From: Spisula solida
Taxonomy: Eukaryota > Mollusca > Bivalvia > Venerida > Mactridae
DNA length: 64,000 nucleotides
Assembly: GCA_947247005.1 (NCBI GenBank)
Contig: OX365955.1
Location: 39,969,822-40,033,821, forward strand
Direction of reading: 5' to 3'
A program made the translations under genes and the position numbers. Positions 36,201-40,340 of the stretch are shown here, piece after piece (within the stretch, counting starts at the first letter, position 1; every line of letters starts with the position of its first letter). The notes beneath the pieces were generated by a model, which was given only the letters and a program-made list of their open reading frames with translations, had not been told where the DNA came from and did no database searches.

Positions 36201-38783
36201 CCAGGCCCCCCAATGTTAGGACTTAGGGGACCAACATATCGTTTGGCCCCCCCCCCCAATAATTCAGACCATATTCATAATTTTCCGCCTAAAATAGTCT
36301 TGTAATAGGTAATTTGCCTTTCATTCTTTGTCAAAAAGTATAAAATGTGAATTTTCGTGCTCGCTTCCCTCGCAAAATGATTTTCATCTATCAAATATGT
36401 TATCATATAGCTGTTGAGAGAGCTACAAAAACTATATGATGACATTGTAAGATAAAATTTGCCCCAGCTCCTATATTGCTTTTAAATTTTGTCATTTCTA
36501 TGTTAATTTATCCCTTACTAAACCCCTTAACTCTTAGAATTCAGACAGCATCTGTGCAATAATTAATAAAACTATTTACACAATAAGCACTTAATTTTGC
36601 TTGATTGTGTAACAATACATGTCTTGTAAAATACTAAACAATTATCTCAGAACGTACAGAATGCACCAGATTGATTCATTGTTTTAAAAAATTTCCCCGG
36701 ACCCCCCTACTTACAATACTACTTTATGAAATGGTTAGTTTTTACCCGGTATTTTGACAAGCAAACAACTTGATAGATATACCTCACCTTTAGTGATGTG
36801 TGACCGGAGGTTGGGCGGAGGTGTCGACTGTCGCGCTATTTGTGGGGAAACTCGCTTAGTGTGTCTAAGTCGATCACCACCCGTAACCTCGTGTTGTTGT
36901 ATTCCAAACCTCCAGTCGTGCAGTGTTCTCAAATGTTTAGCTTAAGCTAATGTTGTGATGTTTGTTATAGTACATCAGTAATGGTTGATGTACTATGTTG
37001 TATTCGCATCTCCAATGTGTATCGAGTAGTTCTCCAATGTTGCAATCTATATTGCATATGATAATATCAGTATCTCCAATGTTGATTCTTTCAACAATAT
37101 TATAACCATGTTATAATGTTACAACGACAAGTCCCATTTAAGTTTTCTTCATTTATTTCTTTACATGTATTCAACAGTTCCAATGATAACAACTTCTATT
37201 ACTTTAAAAACCAGATAAATTAAGTATTAGTAACCAGATGACTATAAGCTAACACCAATTAAGTAGATGTTAACTGTTCAATTCATAATTTAAGACTAAT
37301 TCAATAATCATTATTTTAAAATTACATTAAATTATTTCAACATACCTGATTGGTCAAGTGTTCTTAACCAATCAAAAGTCTCTATTTATTATATAAAATA
37401 TTAACATATTAAGTTTTGATAAAGATCATTAAGTGACAATTCTAAAGACTATAAACAATATATTTGACCATGGGCAGTTTCTAGGAACAATACTTCGTCT
37501 GCTCTTAGATGCTTATCAGTAGCCATTATGTTGCCATGTGTAATTATGGATCATAATTATTTAAAACCACAGATCTTATCTAATAAGAGTCTGACTTTCA
37601 GCTTTAGGCTATAAAGTGCATTTGGTGAAGTTAGTTATTAAAGTCAAGATTATTAATTTATTTATTAAAATAGAAATTAATCTATATGATTTTACAAAAT
37701 ATAGCATTGAAGTTTGAAAGTTAAATGCCGGTTCTTAAACCTTGTTACATGTGATGTTTTACTAAAACATTCACTATAAGCTATAACACTAATTCGACTC
37801 CCCCATCTCTCAAAAAAAAATTGGCCCCCTCCCTGTCCCAAATGTTTGGCCCCCCCAATGTTGAAGACGCTCCTACGCCCATGCAGATTATGACAAAACC
37901 AATAGTACACATTCATGGAATGAACACACGAGTCACAATAGGGAAGAAGACTGGGTATTGCCAGTATATAGCATAAAAATGTTTTGCTTCAAGTTCATCC
38001 GCTATGTGGCGTTTTTTAAAGCAAATCATTTCCTAGCATAGCGTTATCGAGCACTCTTTAGTGGTGTGGTTAGGAAACGGGCTCCAAAGTACACAAGTTG
38101 CATTTAGCAATCAATGATATCTCAGTTATATTACACTTATTAGTAGGGCTGAGTACCGGTTCACGTATCGAATCGAAGACCGGTATTTAGGGTTCGGTCC
38201 ATATACCATATCGAACGTTCACGTATCAAACAAACATCGATCAAAACAAAACTAAATAAAAAAACATGATTTGCTTGGTTTTGTGTTGTTTTTTATTGCG
38301 GACATCAGCTCATGTTTCACTGTAAGGGGCATCATAATCTAGTTTCCTTTAGTGCACGTCAATGTATCGTTTTACAAGCAGTCATTACTGTGACCAGACC
38401 TACTCTGATTCTATAAGCCCAACATATCGCCCCACCAATTCTTTGCCTGGAAAAATGTTACTTCAATATTAAAATAAGTCTAATATCCAACACATAGGAA
38501 ATGTTTCTCTGTTTTTATTTCATAGGTATAAAATATCAAACGATATATCAGATATCAATCATTCTGTATCGATACAAATATCGTATCGATCATTTTGATC
38601 GATTCTCAGTCCTACTTATTAGTCACTTAGTCAAGTTAGTGACAGTGTGGCAACAGAGACTTGGCTATAACCATTATGAACAGAATTTGAACAAACAAAC
38701 AAAGAGAGCAACATGTGCATATCATTTAGTTAGACTTACCATAAAGCGTTAGCGAGTAAAACCTCTTCAGGTTTAACCCACAT
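152..38783 (-). CDS. TBC1D9: TBC1D8/9-type Rab GTPase-activating protein, 27 exons, C-terminus off the window
   Basis: GAP for Rab GTPases on intracellular membranes. Twenty-seven exons join in phase into 1055 codons starting at [15 protein letters not shown], the conserved N-terminus of the TBC1D8/TBC1D9 family. Order: N-terminal conserved block (residues 1-125), GRAM1 (about 135-205), GRAM2 (about 283-355), TBC (about 477-690), EF-hand (loop D865-E876). Both catalytic fingers are visible: IERDLHR with Arg529, and YCQ with Gln564. After the EF-hand comes an acidic Ser/Thr-rich tail ending at VPRLSQ. Human TBC1D9 (about 1266 residues, from memory) has a comparable motif followed by roughly 200 more residues, so the remaining exon(s) should lie left of base 1. 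Exons (low-high) are listed individually. Vertebrates have four paralogues; the symbol marks the closest recognisable relative, and the gene may be the single invertebrate orthologue of the group. Confidence 0.95.
277..1849. other. Intron 26
   Basis: Holds a family piece with AATTCAATAATAAAACAA (about 505-620; related to 19600-19720), the decayed TACAACCTCT-type element at 1406-1571 and the TIR element at 1611-1817. Nothing else recognised. Confidence 0.6.
1611..1817. mobile_element. TIR element, CCTAGGTCCCACTGAG family
   Basis: 207 bp, ends AAACCTAGGTCCCA and GTGAAACCTAGGCT with the internal mirror CATCGGCGATGTTCTCC and GTACATCGCCGAGGC. In intron 26, 33 bases from exon 26. Confidence 0.75.
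1850..2056 (-). CDS. TBC1D9: TBC1D9-like exon 26
   Basis: Residues 945-1014, a low-conservation Ser/Asp-rich tail (for example [20 protein letters not shown]). Accepted because it is open, has clean splice sites (acceptor TTGTAG, donor GTTTGT) and links the phases of exons 25 and 27. Confidence 0.82.
2130..2272. mobile_element. Palindromic MITE, GGTATTCAATATTGATCTTA ends
   Basis: 143 bp with inverted ends GGTATTCAATATTGATCTTA and TAAGATCAATATTGAATAC. Copy at 30459-30608. In intron 25, 74 bases from exon 26. Confidence 0.75.
2273..4984. other. Most of intron 25, no gene seen
   Basis: AT-rich, with several diverged segments around GTTGCTAGGCAACC (3325, 3690) and AAGATATCAACATGGAA/AAGATATCAACATAAAA (3548, 4132), suggesting an old internally repeated element. 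The open frame at 4618-4923 has no recognisable domain. Confidence 0.5.
4985..5085 (-). repeat. tRNA-like SINE head
   Basis: Minus strand: GACAAGTGGTCCAGGG and GGTATCGATCCCTCC spaced as A and B boxes. In intron 25, 67 bases from exon 25. Confidence 0.45.
5152..5220 (-). CDS. TBC1D9: TBC1D9-like exon 25
   Basis: Residues 922-945, acidic: [20 protein letters not shown]. Similar in place and composition to the FEATQYFFEDITPE segment of TBC1D9. Acceptor TTTTAG, donor GTATGT. Confidence 0.85.
5786..5963 (-). CDS. TBC1D9: TBC1D9-like exon 24 (EF-hand)
   Basis: Residues 863-922. The loop D865-E876 ([12 protein letters not shown]) has Asp, Asn, Asp, a backbone ligand, then Asn and Glu at positions 1, 3, 5, 7, 9 and 12, so it should bind calcium. 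It is followed by LKLLYELHQ, equivalent to LKLLYKMH. Acceptor TTTGCAG, donor GTATGT. The upstream intron carries a TIR element ending 20 bases from the acceptor. Confidence 0.94.
5984..6142. mobile_element. hAT-like MITE, internally deleted, next to exon 24
   Basis: 159-bp short member: CAGGGGTGTTAACAGGGC at one end, TTGATCCCTCTG at the other, CAAGTT repeated at the flanks. Its left edge is 20 bases from the acceptor of exon 24, so part of the branch-point region is transposon-derived. Confidence 0.72.
7685..7876 (-). CDS. TBC1D9: TBC1D9-like exon 23
   Basis: Residues 799-862, with [13 protein letters not shown], then [20 protein letters not shown] and WAKG, matching the family block before the EF-hand. 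Acceptor TTATAG, donor GTTTGT. Confidence 0.93.
8102..8466. mobile_element. TIR element abutting exon 22 donor
   Basis: Ends CTGTAAAATCATTTAATTTC and a related inverted end near 8440-8466 (AATTTAATCCCCCTTGAA, then ATTACAG), TA target. Interior repeats ATTTCGTGG. It starts 8 bases after the splice donor of exon 22. Confidence 0.65.
8476..8685 (-). CDS. TBC1D9: TBC1D9-like exon 22
   Basis: Residues 729-798, with [39 protein letters not shown] and [10 protein letters not shown], all recognisable in TBC1D9. Acceptor TCCCCAG, donor GTACAT. A TIR element begins only 8 bases into the following intron. Confidence 0.94.
8686..10026. other. Intron 21, left part
   Basis: Contains a hairpin pair GGAGTAAAGTTTATCTGG.../CCAGATAAACTTTTTCATCC near 8960-9035 and paired AACCTGCTATAATGAC-type ends near 9310-9345 and 9885-9910, indicating further TIR elements. 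No gene. Confidence 0.45.
10027..10288. mobile_element. TIR element, same family as 34142-34405
   Basis: Opposite orientation. Ends TATACAGCACAAAGAATTTG and TGTCAAATTCGCCGGACTA. It stops about 27 bases from the coding end of exon 21. Confidence 0.75.
10315..10497 (-). CDS. TBC1D9: TBC1D9-like exon 21 (TBC end)
   Basis: Residues 668-728, [20 protein letters not shown] and then [19 protein letters not shown], the end of the TBC domain and the following conserved helix. The phase-0 acceptor used is CTGTAG|GTG at 10498. Three more copies of acceptor plus the first ~30 nt of the exon sit upstream (10498-10608). Donor GTATTT. Confidence 0.94.
10461..10608 (-). repeat. 4 x 37-bp tandem repeat of a 3' splice site plus exon start
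   Basis: Four 37-bp units, each containing CTGTAG|GTGATATTTC (TTGTAG in the outermost) and the codons for VIFQVALTI. The unit nearest the gene runs into exon 21 proper; the other three are in intron 20. The intronic units are practically identical to each other, suggesting recent expansion. The same architecture is seen at exon 18. Confidence 0.95.
10918..11131. mobile_element. TIR element, CCTAGGTCCCACTGAG family
   Basis: Right end CTCAGTGGGACCTAGGCTT intact, left end decayed (GCCTTGAGCATTTTTTGCC). In intron 20, 23 bases from exon 20. Confidence 0.72.
11154..11214 (-). CDS. TBC1D9: TBC1D9-like exon 20 (TBC)
   Basis: A 61-nt exon, residues 647-667, [20 protein letters not shown], matching VMPFESAVVVVDCFFYEGIK of TBC1D9. 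Acceptor ATTTCAG, donor GTAAGT. Confidence 0.94.
12076..12187 (-). CDS. TBC1D9: TBC1D9-like exon 19 (TBC)
   Basis: Residues 610-647, with [20 protein letters not shown] and then [13 protein letters not shown], the SLSWFLTLF helix of the TBC domain. Acceptor TTTTCAG, donor GTAATT. Confidence 0.94.
12630..12850. repeat. AT-rich tandem repeat, units of about 35-45 bp
   Basis: Five to six units around ATGAAAGCACCAATTAAGAA, then AATTTATTAATTATGAA with length variation. In intron 18, ending about 10 bases from the donor of exon 18, so exon 18 is flanked by tandem repeats on both sides. Confidence 0.88.
12860..13006 (-). CDS. TBC1D9: TBC1D9-like exon 18 (glutamine finger)
   Basis: Residues 561-610: [15 protein letters not shown], then [20 protein letters not shown] and the start of [12 protein letters not shown] supplies the glutamine finger, Gln564. 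The reading frame requires the acceptor at 13007. Ten further copies of this acceptor plus the first 47 nt of the exon lie directly upstream (see the tandem repeat entry). Using any of them brings in an in-frame TGA at the first repeat junction. Donor GTATGT. Confidence 0.95.
12960..13476 (-). repeat. 11 x 47-bp tandem repeat of a 3' splice site plus exon start
   Basis: Eleven head-to-tail 47-bp units. Each unit on the minus strand begins GTTATTGTCAAGC and ends TTACAG (TTATAG in two units). The unit nearest the gene is the real start of exon 18 (codons for [14 protein letters not shown]). The other ten lie in intron 17 and repeat both the AG acceptor and the coding sequence with a few substitutions, including two units with CCGG in place of CTGG. 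Every unit junction reads AG|GT. The boundary on the intron side (beyond 13476) is AT-rich and looks like the original intron end. Confidence 0.95.
13670..13757 (+). repeat. tRNA-like SINE head
   Basis: A-box-like TGTGGTCCAATAGTTAG and B-box-like GAGTTTGACTCCC about 40 bases apart. No clover-leaf with a pairing acceptor stem, so a tRNA-derived SINE rather than a tRNA gene. In intron 17. Confidence 0.5.
14098..14264. mobile_element. TIR element, CCTAGGTCCCACTGAG family
   Basis: Ends AAGCCTAGGTTCCATTGAG and CTCAGTGGGACCTAGGCTT; interior matches the 10918 and 31736 copies. In intron 17. Confidence 0.78.
14340..14434 (-). CDS. TBC1D9: TBC1D9-like exon 17 (TBC)
   Basis: Residues 529-561, [20 protein letters not shown] and then [11 protein letters not shown], a conserved TBC core helix. 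Acceptor TTACAG, donor GTAAGA. Confidence 0.95.
14960..15054 (-). CDS. TBC1D9: TBC1D9-like exon 16 (arginine finger)
   Basis: Residues 498-529, with NPGYYGDLV and [12 protein letters not shown]. The IxxDxxR motif supplies the catalytic arginine, Arg529, whose codon is split over the next intron. Acceptor TTTTCAG, donor GTATGT. Confidence 0.95.
15081..15340. mobile_element. TIR element, TACTGTTTTATCAAAGC family
   Basis: Left end TACTGTTTTATCAAAGCACT, right end AAGTGCTTTGATAAAAAAG, decayed. In intron 15, 27 bases from exon 16. Confidence 0.72.
15637..15903. mobile_element. hAT-like MITE, CAGGGGTGTCAA family
   Basis: Ends CAGGGGTGTCAACAG and ATTGACACCTCTG; interior shared with the copies at 19297 and 28896, including AATCCGGAATTCCGGATAA. 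Flanks TCTTTCAG/TTTCAGAT are only partly alike. In intron 15. Confidence 0.8.
16207..16470. mobile_element. TIR element, GGTATTCACA ends
   Basis: Ends GGGCTGGTATTCACACAGTG and the complement of CTCTGTGAATACCACCCCTG, each followed by CTTAAG runs. In intron 15, 38 bases from exon 15. Confidence 0.72.
16509..16617 (-). CDS. TBC1D9: TBC1D9-like exon 15 (TBC start)
   Basis: Residues 461-497, with [20 protein letters not shown] and then [15 protein letters not shown], the first TBC motif (GIP..RG..W). Acceptor TTACAG, donor GTGAGT. Confidence 0.95.
17058..17263. mobile_element. Palindromic MITE with repeated TCAGAGCGTTAC
   Basis: Ends CGATACACCACTTCTCA and the complement of GGGAAGCGGTGTATC. The inner parts ACCGATGTAACGCTCTGATGG and its complement make it almost fully palindromic. 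In intron 14. Confidence 0.7.
17609..17732 (-). CDS. TBC1D9: TBC1D9-like exon 14
   Basis: Residues 420-461, with [18 protein letters not shown], equivalent to the family's KEQAWKIHFAEYGQG just before the TBC domain. Acceptor TCTATAG, donor GTACGT. Confidence 0.92.
17842..18101. mobile_element. TIR element, same family as 34142-34405
   Basis: Ends TAGGGAGAATTTGACA and TGTCAAATTCTCCGTGCTA; interior matches the copies at 34142 and 10027. In intron 13. Confidence 0.78.
18241..18640. repeat. 20-bp minisatellite, about 20 units
   Basis: Head-to-tail units of AGACAGATAGTTAGTATGAA with point changes and a few short units. In intron 13. Not a CRISPR: there are no spacers. Confidence 0.92.
18821..18993. 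mobile_element. TIR element, TACAACCTCT ends
   Basis: Ends ACAGTACAACCTCTCC and ACAGAGGTTGTATTGTA; a diverged relative is at 1406-1571 (intron 26). It ends 14 bases from exon 13. Confidence 0.7.
19008..19149 (-). CDS. TBC1D9: TBC1D9-like exon 13
   Basis: Residues 373-420, with [20 protein letters not shown], then a Ser/Glu-rich linker leading to the TBC domain. Acceptor TTGCAG, donor GTATAA. Confidence 0.92.
19297..19539. mobile_element. hAT-like MITE, (C)AGGGGTGTCAA family
   Basis: 243 bp with perfect 8-bp duplications GAAAGTAC on both sides. Ends GGAGTGTCAACAGGGCC and AAATTGACACC. Same family as 5984, 15637 and 28896. In intron 12. Confidence 0.85.
19736..20625. mobile_element. Tandem-core (pearl/HINE-like) repeat with (GACC)n tail
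   Basis: About five units of roughly 150 bp, each with AAGGTCACARTGACCTTGAC, CTACTGACCTCAAAATC, CCAACCTCCATGTAAA and AAAGCGTTCTTGAG, then (CGAC)n at 20547-20577 and a tail with GATGGGGGGCTGA. A core of tandem 150-160-bp units followed by a tetranucleotide tract is the layout described for bivalve pearl/Cvg elements, which are non-autonomous Helitron relatives. In intron 12. Confidence 0.7.
21025..21199. mobile_element. Mariner-type MITE, CAGTCAGATCTCG ends
   Basis: 175 bp with inverted ends CAGTCAGATCTCGATA and TATCGAGATCTGACTG between TA dinucleotides. Second copy at 34406-34579. In intron 12, close to exon 12. Confidence 0.82.
21253..21372 (-). CDS. TBC1D9: TBC1D9-like exon 12 (GRAM2)
   Basis: Residues 333-372, second half of GRAM2, with [19 protein letters not shown], matching the family's LIIPLREVTIVEKADS. 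Acceptor ATTTCAG, donor GTATGT. Confidence 0.93.
21484..21560 (+). repeat. tRNA-like SINE head
   Basis: TAGCCCAGTGGTAGA (A box) and GGGTTCGATCC (B box) with a perfect T arm CTTGG/CCAAG. The acceptor strands do not pair and the anticodon arm is not formed, so I do not call a tRNA. In intron 11. Confidence 0.55.
21676..21808 (-). CDS. TBC1D9: TBC1D9-like exon 11 (GRAM2)
   Basis: Residues 288-332, start of GRAM2: [20 protein letters not shown] and then [15 protein letters not shown]. Acceptor GACCAG, donor GTAAGT. Confidence 0.94.
22140..22445. mobile_element. Inverted-repeat element rich in GAGCGC
   Basis: Ends GTTGCCTAACCAAGCCGC and the complement of GCAGTTTGCTTAGGCAAT, with internal GCGCTACCGAGCGCTTT and its complement. 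Related copies at 35705-35930 and a half copy at 37980-38095. In intron 10, 78 bases from exon 10. Confidence 0.7.
22523..22594 (-). CDS. TBC1D9: TBC1D9-like exon 10
   Basis: Residues 264-288, basic linker with [16 protein letters not shown], just before GRAM2. Acceptor ATTTCAG, donor GTATAT. Confidence 0.92.
23362..23492 (-). CDS. TBC1D9: TBC1D9-like exon 9
   Basis: Residues 221-264, with [20 protein letters not shown] and then GGFEEDK, the linker helix after GRAM1. Acceptor ATTTCAG, donor GTAGGT. Confidence 0.93.
23909..23974 (-). CDS. TBC1D9: TBC1D9-like exon 8 (GRAM1 end)
   Basis: A 66-nt phase-0 exon, residues 199-220, [20 protein letters not shown], the end of GRAM1. Acceptor TTTTCAG, donor GTTTGT. 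Confidence 0.93.
24390..24633. mobile_element. TIR element, TACTGTTTTATCAAAGC family
   Basis: Inverted ends GGTACTGTTTTATCAAAGC and the complement of CTGATAAAACAGTACC; interior with TAATTCTTGAACAAA. Related copies: 15081-15340, 40584-40977 (nested or multiple), 45674-45913, a reduced one at 49905-50040, and a half at 20-130. In intron 7. Confidence 0.78.
25052..25185 (-). CDS. TBC1D9: TBC1D9-like exon 7 (GRAM1)
   Basis: Residues 154-198: the core of GRAM1, including [19 protein letters not shown] and then [20 protein letters not shown], almost unchanged from vertebrate TBC1D9. Acceptor TTGTAG, donor GTAAGC. Confidence 0.95.
25372..25430. mobile_element. TIR element, CCTAGGTCCCACTGAG family, truncated
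   Basis: Only the left end, TAAGCCTAGGTCCCACTGAG to GGCGATGTTCTCC, remains. In intron 6. Confidence 0.65.
25455..26030. mobile_element. Tandem-core repeat, CCCCTACCGGT family
   Basis: TAGTCCCCTACCGGTTTTTG and CCGGAGGGGACTAT hairpin at the left, then about three 170-bp units with AATCTGGATCCTGCCATAAC and GTTGCTATGGCAACAGAAA, then a right end with TTGCTTGCAATTCT. Copies in the other orientation at 34788-35060 and 20745-20955, and a remnant at 57437-57640. In intron 6. Confidence 0.7.
26318..27196. mobile_element. Element with TTCAAGGAC repeats at both ends
   Basis: Left end CTCACACCTAAATTCAAGGA, right end several copies of TTCAAGGACNATT/TTTTCAAGG and GGCCTGTGTGAACC. A transposon-like unit of about 0.9 kb, just before exon 6. 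No protein recognised. Confidence 0.5.
27241..27324 (-). CDS. TBC1D9: TBC1D9-like exon 6 (start of GRAM1)
   Basis: Residues 126-154, with [19 protein letters not shown] and then MPKEEKLVN, the entry to the first GRAM domain. Acceptor TTTTCAG, donor GTATGT. Confidence 0.92.
27891..28083. mobile_element. TIR element, GGGGTTCCACTAGC family
   Basis: Ends GGGGTTCCACTAGCTTCTGA and TCAAATGGAACCCCTG, interior ACCTTGAGGGTCAAAAT. Second copy at 33630-33785 and a fragment near 35120. In intron 5. Confidence 0.72.
28587..28676 (-). CDS. TBC1D9: TBC1D9-like exon 5 (GC donor)
   Basis: Residues 96-126, with [18 protein letters not shown]. The downstream frame is only kept if the intron starts at GCAAGT (28586 downward), a non-canonical GC-AG donor. 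The nearest GT, 4 nt further on, would give an immediate TGA in exon 6. The flanking sequence TG|GCAAGT fits the strong consensus typical of GC donors. Confidence 0.88.
28896..29162. mobile_element. hAT-like MITE, CAGGGGTGTCAA family
   Basis: Ends CAGTGGTGTCAA and TTTACACCCCTG with the same interior as the copies at 15637 and 19297. In intron 4; target duplication not clear. Confidence 0.78.
29397..29474 (-). CDS. TBC1D9: TBC1D9-like exon 4
   Basis: Residues 70-96, with [19 protein letters not shown], matching the family's EITEHWEWLEQNLLQTL. Acceptor ATTTCAG, donor GTTTGT. Confidence 0.9.
29475..30458. other. Intron 3, left part
   Basis: Left third of a 3.9-kb intron. Contains a fragment of the CAGGGTGTTAAAAAAGTTC element (about 30060-30155). 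The rest of the intron is filled by the elements listed separately at 30459, 30649, 31265, 31736 and 32699. Confidence 0.5.
30459..30608. mobile_element. Palindromic MITE, GGTATTCAATATTGATCTTA ends, copy 2
   Basis: Same interior as 2130-2272 (CCAATCAGATCA, ACTCTTGG). Right end eroded. In intron 3, just before the TTAA-target element at 30649. Confidence 0.72.
30649..31177. mobile_element. TTAA-target TIR element (piggyBac-like MITE)
   Basis: 529 bp between TTAA duplications. Ends AGGGACTGCCTCACA and the complement AGGATGCTGCCTCACA. A central palindrome around TATAGGGTATTAATACCCTA is shared with the copies at 55945 and 58421. In intron 3; no transposase. Confidence 0.82.
31265..31505. repeat. 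Three imperfect ~85-bp tandem units with C/T tracts
   Basis: Units share TTTCTAGTATGATGATNAA, GCAGCATTGGCCTCTTTT and CCCC runs. In intron 3; the minus-strand frame across it is a repeat artefact. Confidence 0.8.
31736..31960. mobile_element. TIR element, CCTAGGTCCCACTGAG family
   Basis: Left end AAAGCCTAGGTCCCACTGA, right end CTTCAGTGGGACCTATAAGC, interior as in the other copies. In intron 3. Confidence 0.75.
32699..33112. mobile_element. Mariner-type MITE with TA target
   Basis: 414 bp, ends CACTGCCCACCAAAAATAAG and the complement CAGTGCCCACCAAAAATAAG, both continuing TATACAG, between TA dinucleotides. In intron 3. Confidence 0.82.
33355..33406 (-). CDS. TBC1D9: TBC1D9-like exon 3
   Basis: A 52-nt exon, residues 53-70, with [16 protein letters not shown], corresponding to the family block APYRILYQTP. 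Acceptor ATTGCAG, donor GTAAGT. Confidence 0.9.
33630..33785. mobile_element. TIR element, CAGGGGTTCCACTAGC family
   Basis: 156 bp, ends CAGGGGTTCCACTAGC and TCAAATTGAACCCCTG. In intron 2, about 220 bases from exon 3. Confidence 0.75.
34142..34405. mobile_element. TIR element, TAGTACGGAGAATTTGACA family
   Basis: Inverted ends TAGTACGGAGAATTTGACA and the complement of TGTCAAATTATCCGTGCTA. Related copies at 17842-18101 and 10027-10288 and a partial one near 7912-8000 share the interior GTATGTTTTCATAAGC. Confidence 0.78.
34406..34579. mobile_element. Mariner-type MITE, CAGTCAGATCTCG ends, copy 2
   Basis: 174 bp, ends CAGTCAGATCTCGATA and ATCGAGTTCTGACTG, TA target. Directly abuts the MITE at 34142-34405. 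Confidence 0.8.
34645..34756 (-). CDS. TBC1D9: TBC1D9-like exon 2
   Basis: Residues 15-52, containing [16 protein letters not shown] and then a glycine run and [14 protein letters not shown], matching the conserved N-terminal block of TBC1D9. Acceptor TTTTCAG, donor GTGACA. Confidence 0.93.
34788..35060. mobile_element. Single-unit repeat, CCCCTACCGGT family
   Basis: Left end AATTGCAAGCAATACAGAAG, one core unit with GTTGCCATAGCAACCACAA, a GACGGACGGAC tract, and a right hairpin CCGGTCAAAAACCGGTAGGG. In intron 1, 31 bases from exon 2. A related unit is at 20745-20955. Confidence 0.72.
35705..35932. mobile_element. Inverted-repeat element rich in GAGCGC, copy 2
   Basis: Shares GATAGCATACCGTTCTTAGC and TTTGCTAGGCGAGCG with 22140-22445; right end GGTTTGGTTAGGCAACGGGC. 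A half copy follows at 37980-38095. In intron 1. Confidence 0.68.
36178..37888. mobile_element. Large TIR element with G/C-tract ends
   Basis: About 1.7 kb in intron 1, bounded by ATGGGTGTAGGAG and CTCCTACGCCCAT, each next to GGGGGGCC/GGCCCCCC tracts and CAATGTT. Interior mostly AT-rich but with a GC-richer block at 36790-36920 that resembles nothing I recognise. No transposase seen; target duplication unclear. Confidence 0.6.
38144..38614. mobile_element. hAT-like MITE, TAGGGCTGAG ends
   Basis: 471 bp in intron 1 of the RabGAP gene, ends TAGGGCTGAG and CTCAGTCCTA, 8-bp duplications CTTATTAG (38136-38143, 38615-38622). Shares the terminal motif with the element at 52938, but the interior (GTATCGAT words) differs. 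Confidence 0.85.
38740..38783 (-). CDS. TBC1D9: TBC1D9-like exon 1 (coding part)
   Basis: Encodes residues 1-15, [15 protein letters not shown], with the last Trp codon split 2+1. The ATG is at 38783-38781; the start is fixed by the conserved family N-terminus. Donor is GTAAGT. The 5' UTR and promoter lie to the right. Confidence 0.93.
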
Positions 38784-39000
38784 TGTTGCACTCCAAAGAT
38801 CAAGCAATAAACAAAGATAAATTTAATTTGCTGACGAACTTCCGTAAATCTGTGCAGCCACCATTTTGAGTCAAATGAATCACGTGACTGATCGGAAATC
38901 AACACGCACTGATAAGCTTGTTAGTCTTAATTCTTTAATTTGTTTTCATGCATCATAAAAACTAAGGAACCCCCGTCAATACTAAGTTTCTTTTTTTTTC
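38784..39000 (-). promoter_or_regulatory. RabGAP 5' flank with CACGTG box
   Basis: Presumed 5' UTR and promoter of the TBC1D9-like gene. The palindrome TCACGTGA at 38880-38887 is about 100 bases upstream of the ATG, a bHLH (USF/TFE class) E-box. Two more CACGTG are at 39049-39054 and 39285-39290. No TATA box at a convincing place; the start site is not known. Confidence 0.4.
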
Positions 39001-39639
39001 GTTTTTATGATTTAGAAAAAAATATAAATCATGTCTATAAATAGATGTCACGTGGTTTGTAAATTGGTGATTATCTCCCTTACACCATCTGTGGTGGGTC
39101 GGCATAGAAAGGAATTATTTATTTATTAAGTATCAATTACTCACTTGTTTGTAACTTACTGCAAGATTAGAATATGATAGATAATCGGACAGGGAAGGCA
39201 GCACTTAACCTATTTAACAGCCGAGCACAGACAAATGAAAACATCACATACATATAGGCCTACAGTAAATTACATGTTCATTATCACGTGCACACGTGTT
39301 ATTAGACGTCTTTTTGACAAAATTATGGAAAACAGCATTAGATAGACAAGACTCTTATCCACAGTGTTTTACAATTAGAGCAAAATATATGACATCCACT
39401 GTTAAGTTGCAACACGAAGTAGAAAAACTTTAATTAATGTGCGGGGTTGCAGACCTTTAAACCCAAAATACATGAACTGTTTTAAACCACCCACTCCCGT
39501 CTACTTTTTGTGTGAGGTCGCAAACGTATAACCAAGCGATTTCCCAAAGCCAGTATGTGTTGATCAGGCTACTTGCAGTTTTTCGGTTTTCTGCTACAGG
39601 TGTGTATGGGCAAAGACCTAAAAATATTTAGGATTTTGG

Positions 39640-39870
39640 TATGGGCGCAAGTATGGGACAGGAGACCAATGTCATCGACATGGTCAAGGTCTTCCAGCTG
39701 TGTTGTTTAGGTCCACTGTATCCCTTTTGGTCTATCCAATGTCTTCTTCATTACCTAGTCAATGACTATCGAGAAAATCATTGGAGAGAGAAGGCAGCCT
39801 TGTCTGACGCCGGTGCGCACTTGGAAAGGTTCAGACAAAGATCATTATTAGATAATGTCTTGACGCCCTT
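39640..39870 (-). pseudogene. Non-LTR retrotransposon reverse-transcriptase fragment
   Basis: Minus-strand reading gives FQVRTGVRQGCLLSPMIFSI, two in-frame stops, then LEDLDHVDDIGLLSH. These are RT motifs of LINE polymerases (RTGVRQGC.LSP and YADD), with the YADD Tyr-Ala replaced by His-Val. A short relic upstream of the RabGAP gene; no other LINE domain is visible. The plus-strand frame here is its shadow. Confidence 0.8.
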
Positions 39871-40067
39871 TTTTCCTGGAGAACGGCCCATTTGTTTTTT
39901 TTTGTAGATTTTTTTGTCTGGTATATTTTTAAGACCAACCAATGAACATGCACTTATGGTGATACTTGATATGTATACATGTACTGCTAAATATTAACGG
40001 TATGTGTTAAATTTTTAGCCATCGCTTTCAACCCCAATAAACATATTTAGCGTGATGTCAAAGTTAA

Positions 40068-40340
40068 AGGGACTGCCTCACATATTGGTGTATTGCAAAA
40101 ATAAAATAAAATTGTCAAATATTCGCGTAATTTTGGTAAAGTTGGCTGCATATCCCATAAACAACCACACTGACATCCAAAATAACTTAAGAAACTTCAG
40201 CATTTTGTAGTTATTTAGTATTTTTACATAAACATTTCTATAGGGTATCAATACCCATTAAAATTAATACTACTATTACTTAAACTGCCTGAAATTTGTT
40301 CGCATTTGATGAAAACGAATATAAAAACGAACCATGGCTA
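40068..40340. mobile_element. TTAA-target TIR element, truncated copy
   Basis: Left end AGGGACTGCCTCACA after TTAA and about 270 bp of the family, ending abruptly after GATGAAAACGAAT. The central palindrome is eroded. Confidence 0.75.

Noticed and set aside
36735..36945. Overlapping 63-65-codon frames in the GC-rich core of the 1.7-kb element
   Set aside because: Both strands are open only because of base composition; no recognisable protein.
39641..39907. Plus-strand frame of 88 codons
   Set aside because: Antisense of the LINE reverse-transcriptase relic.
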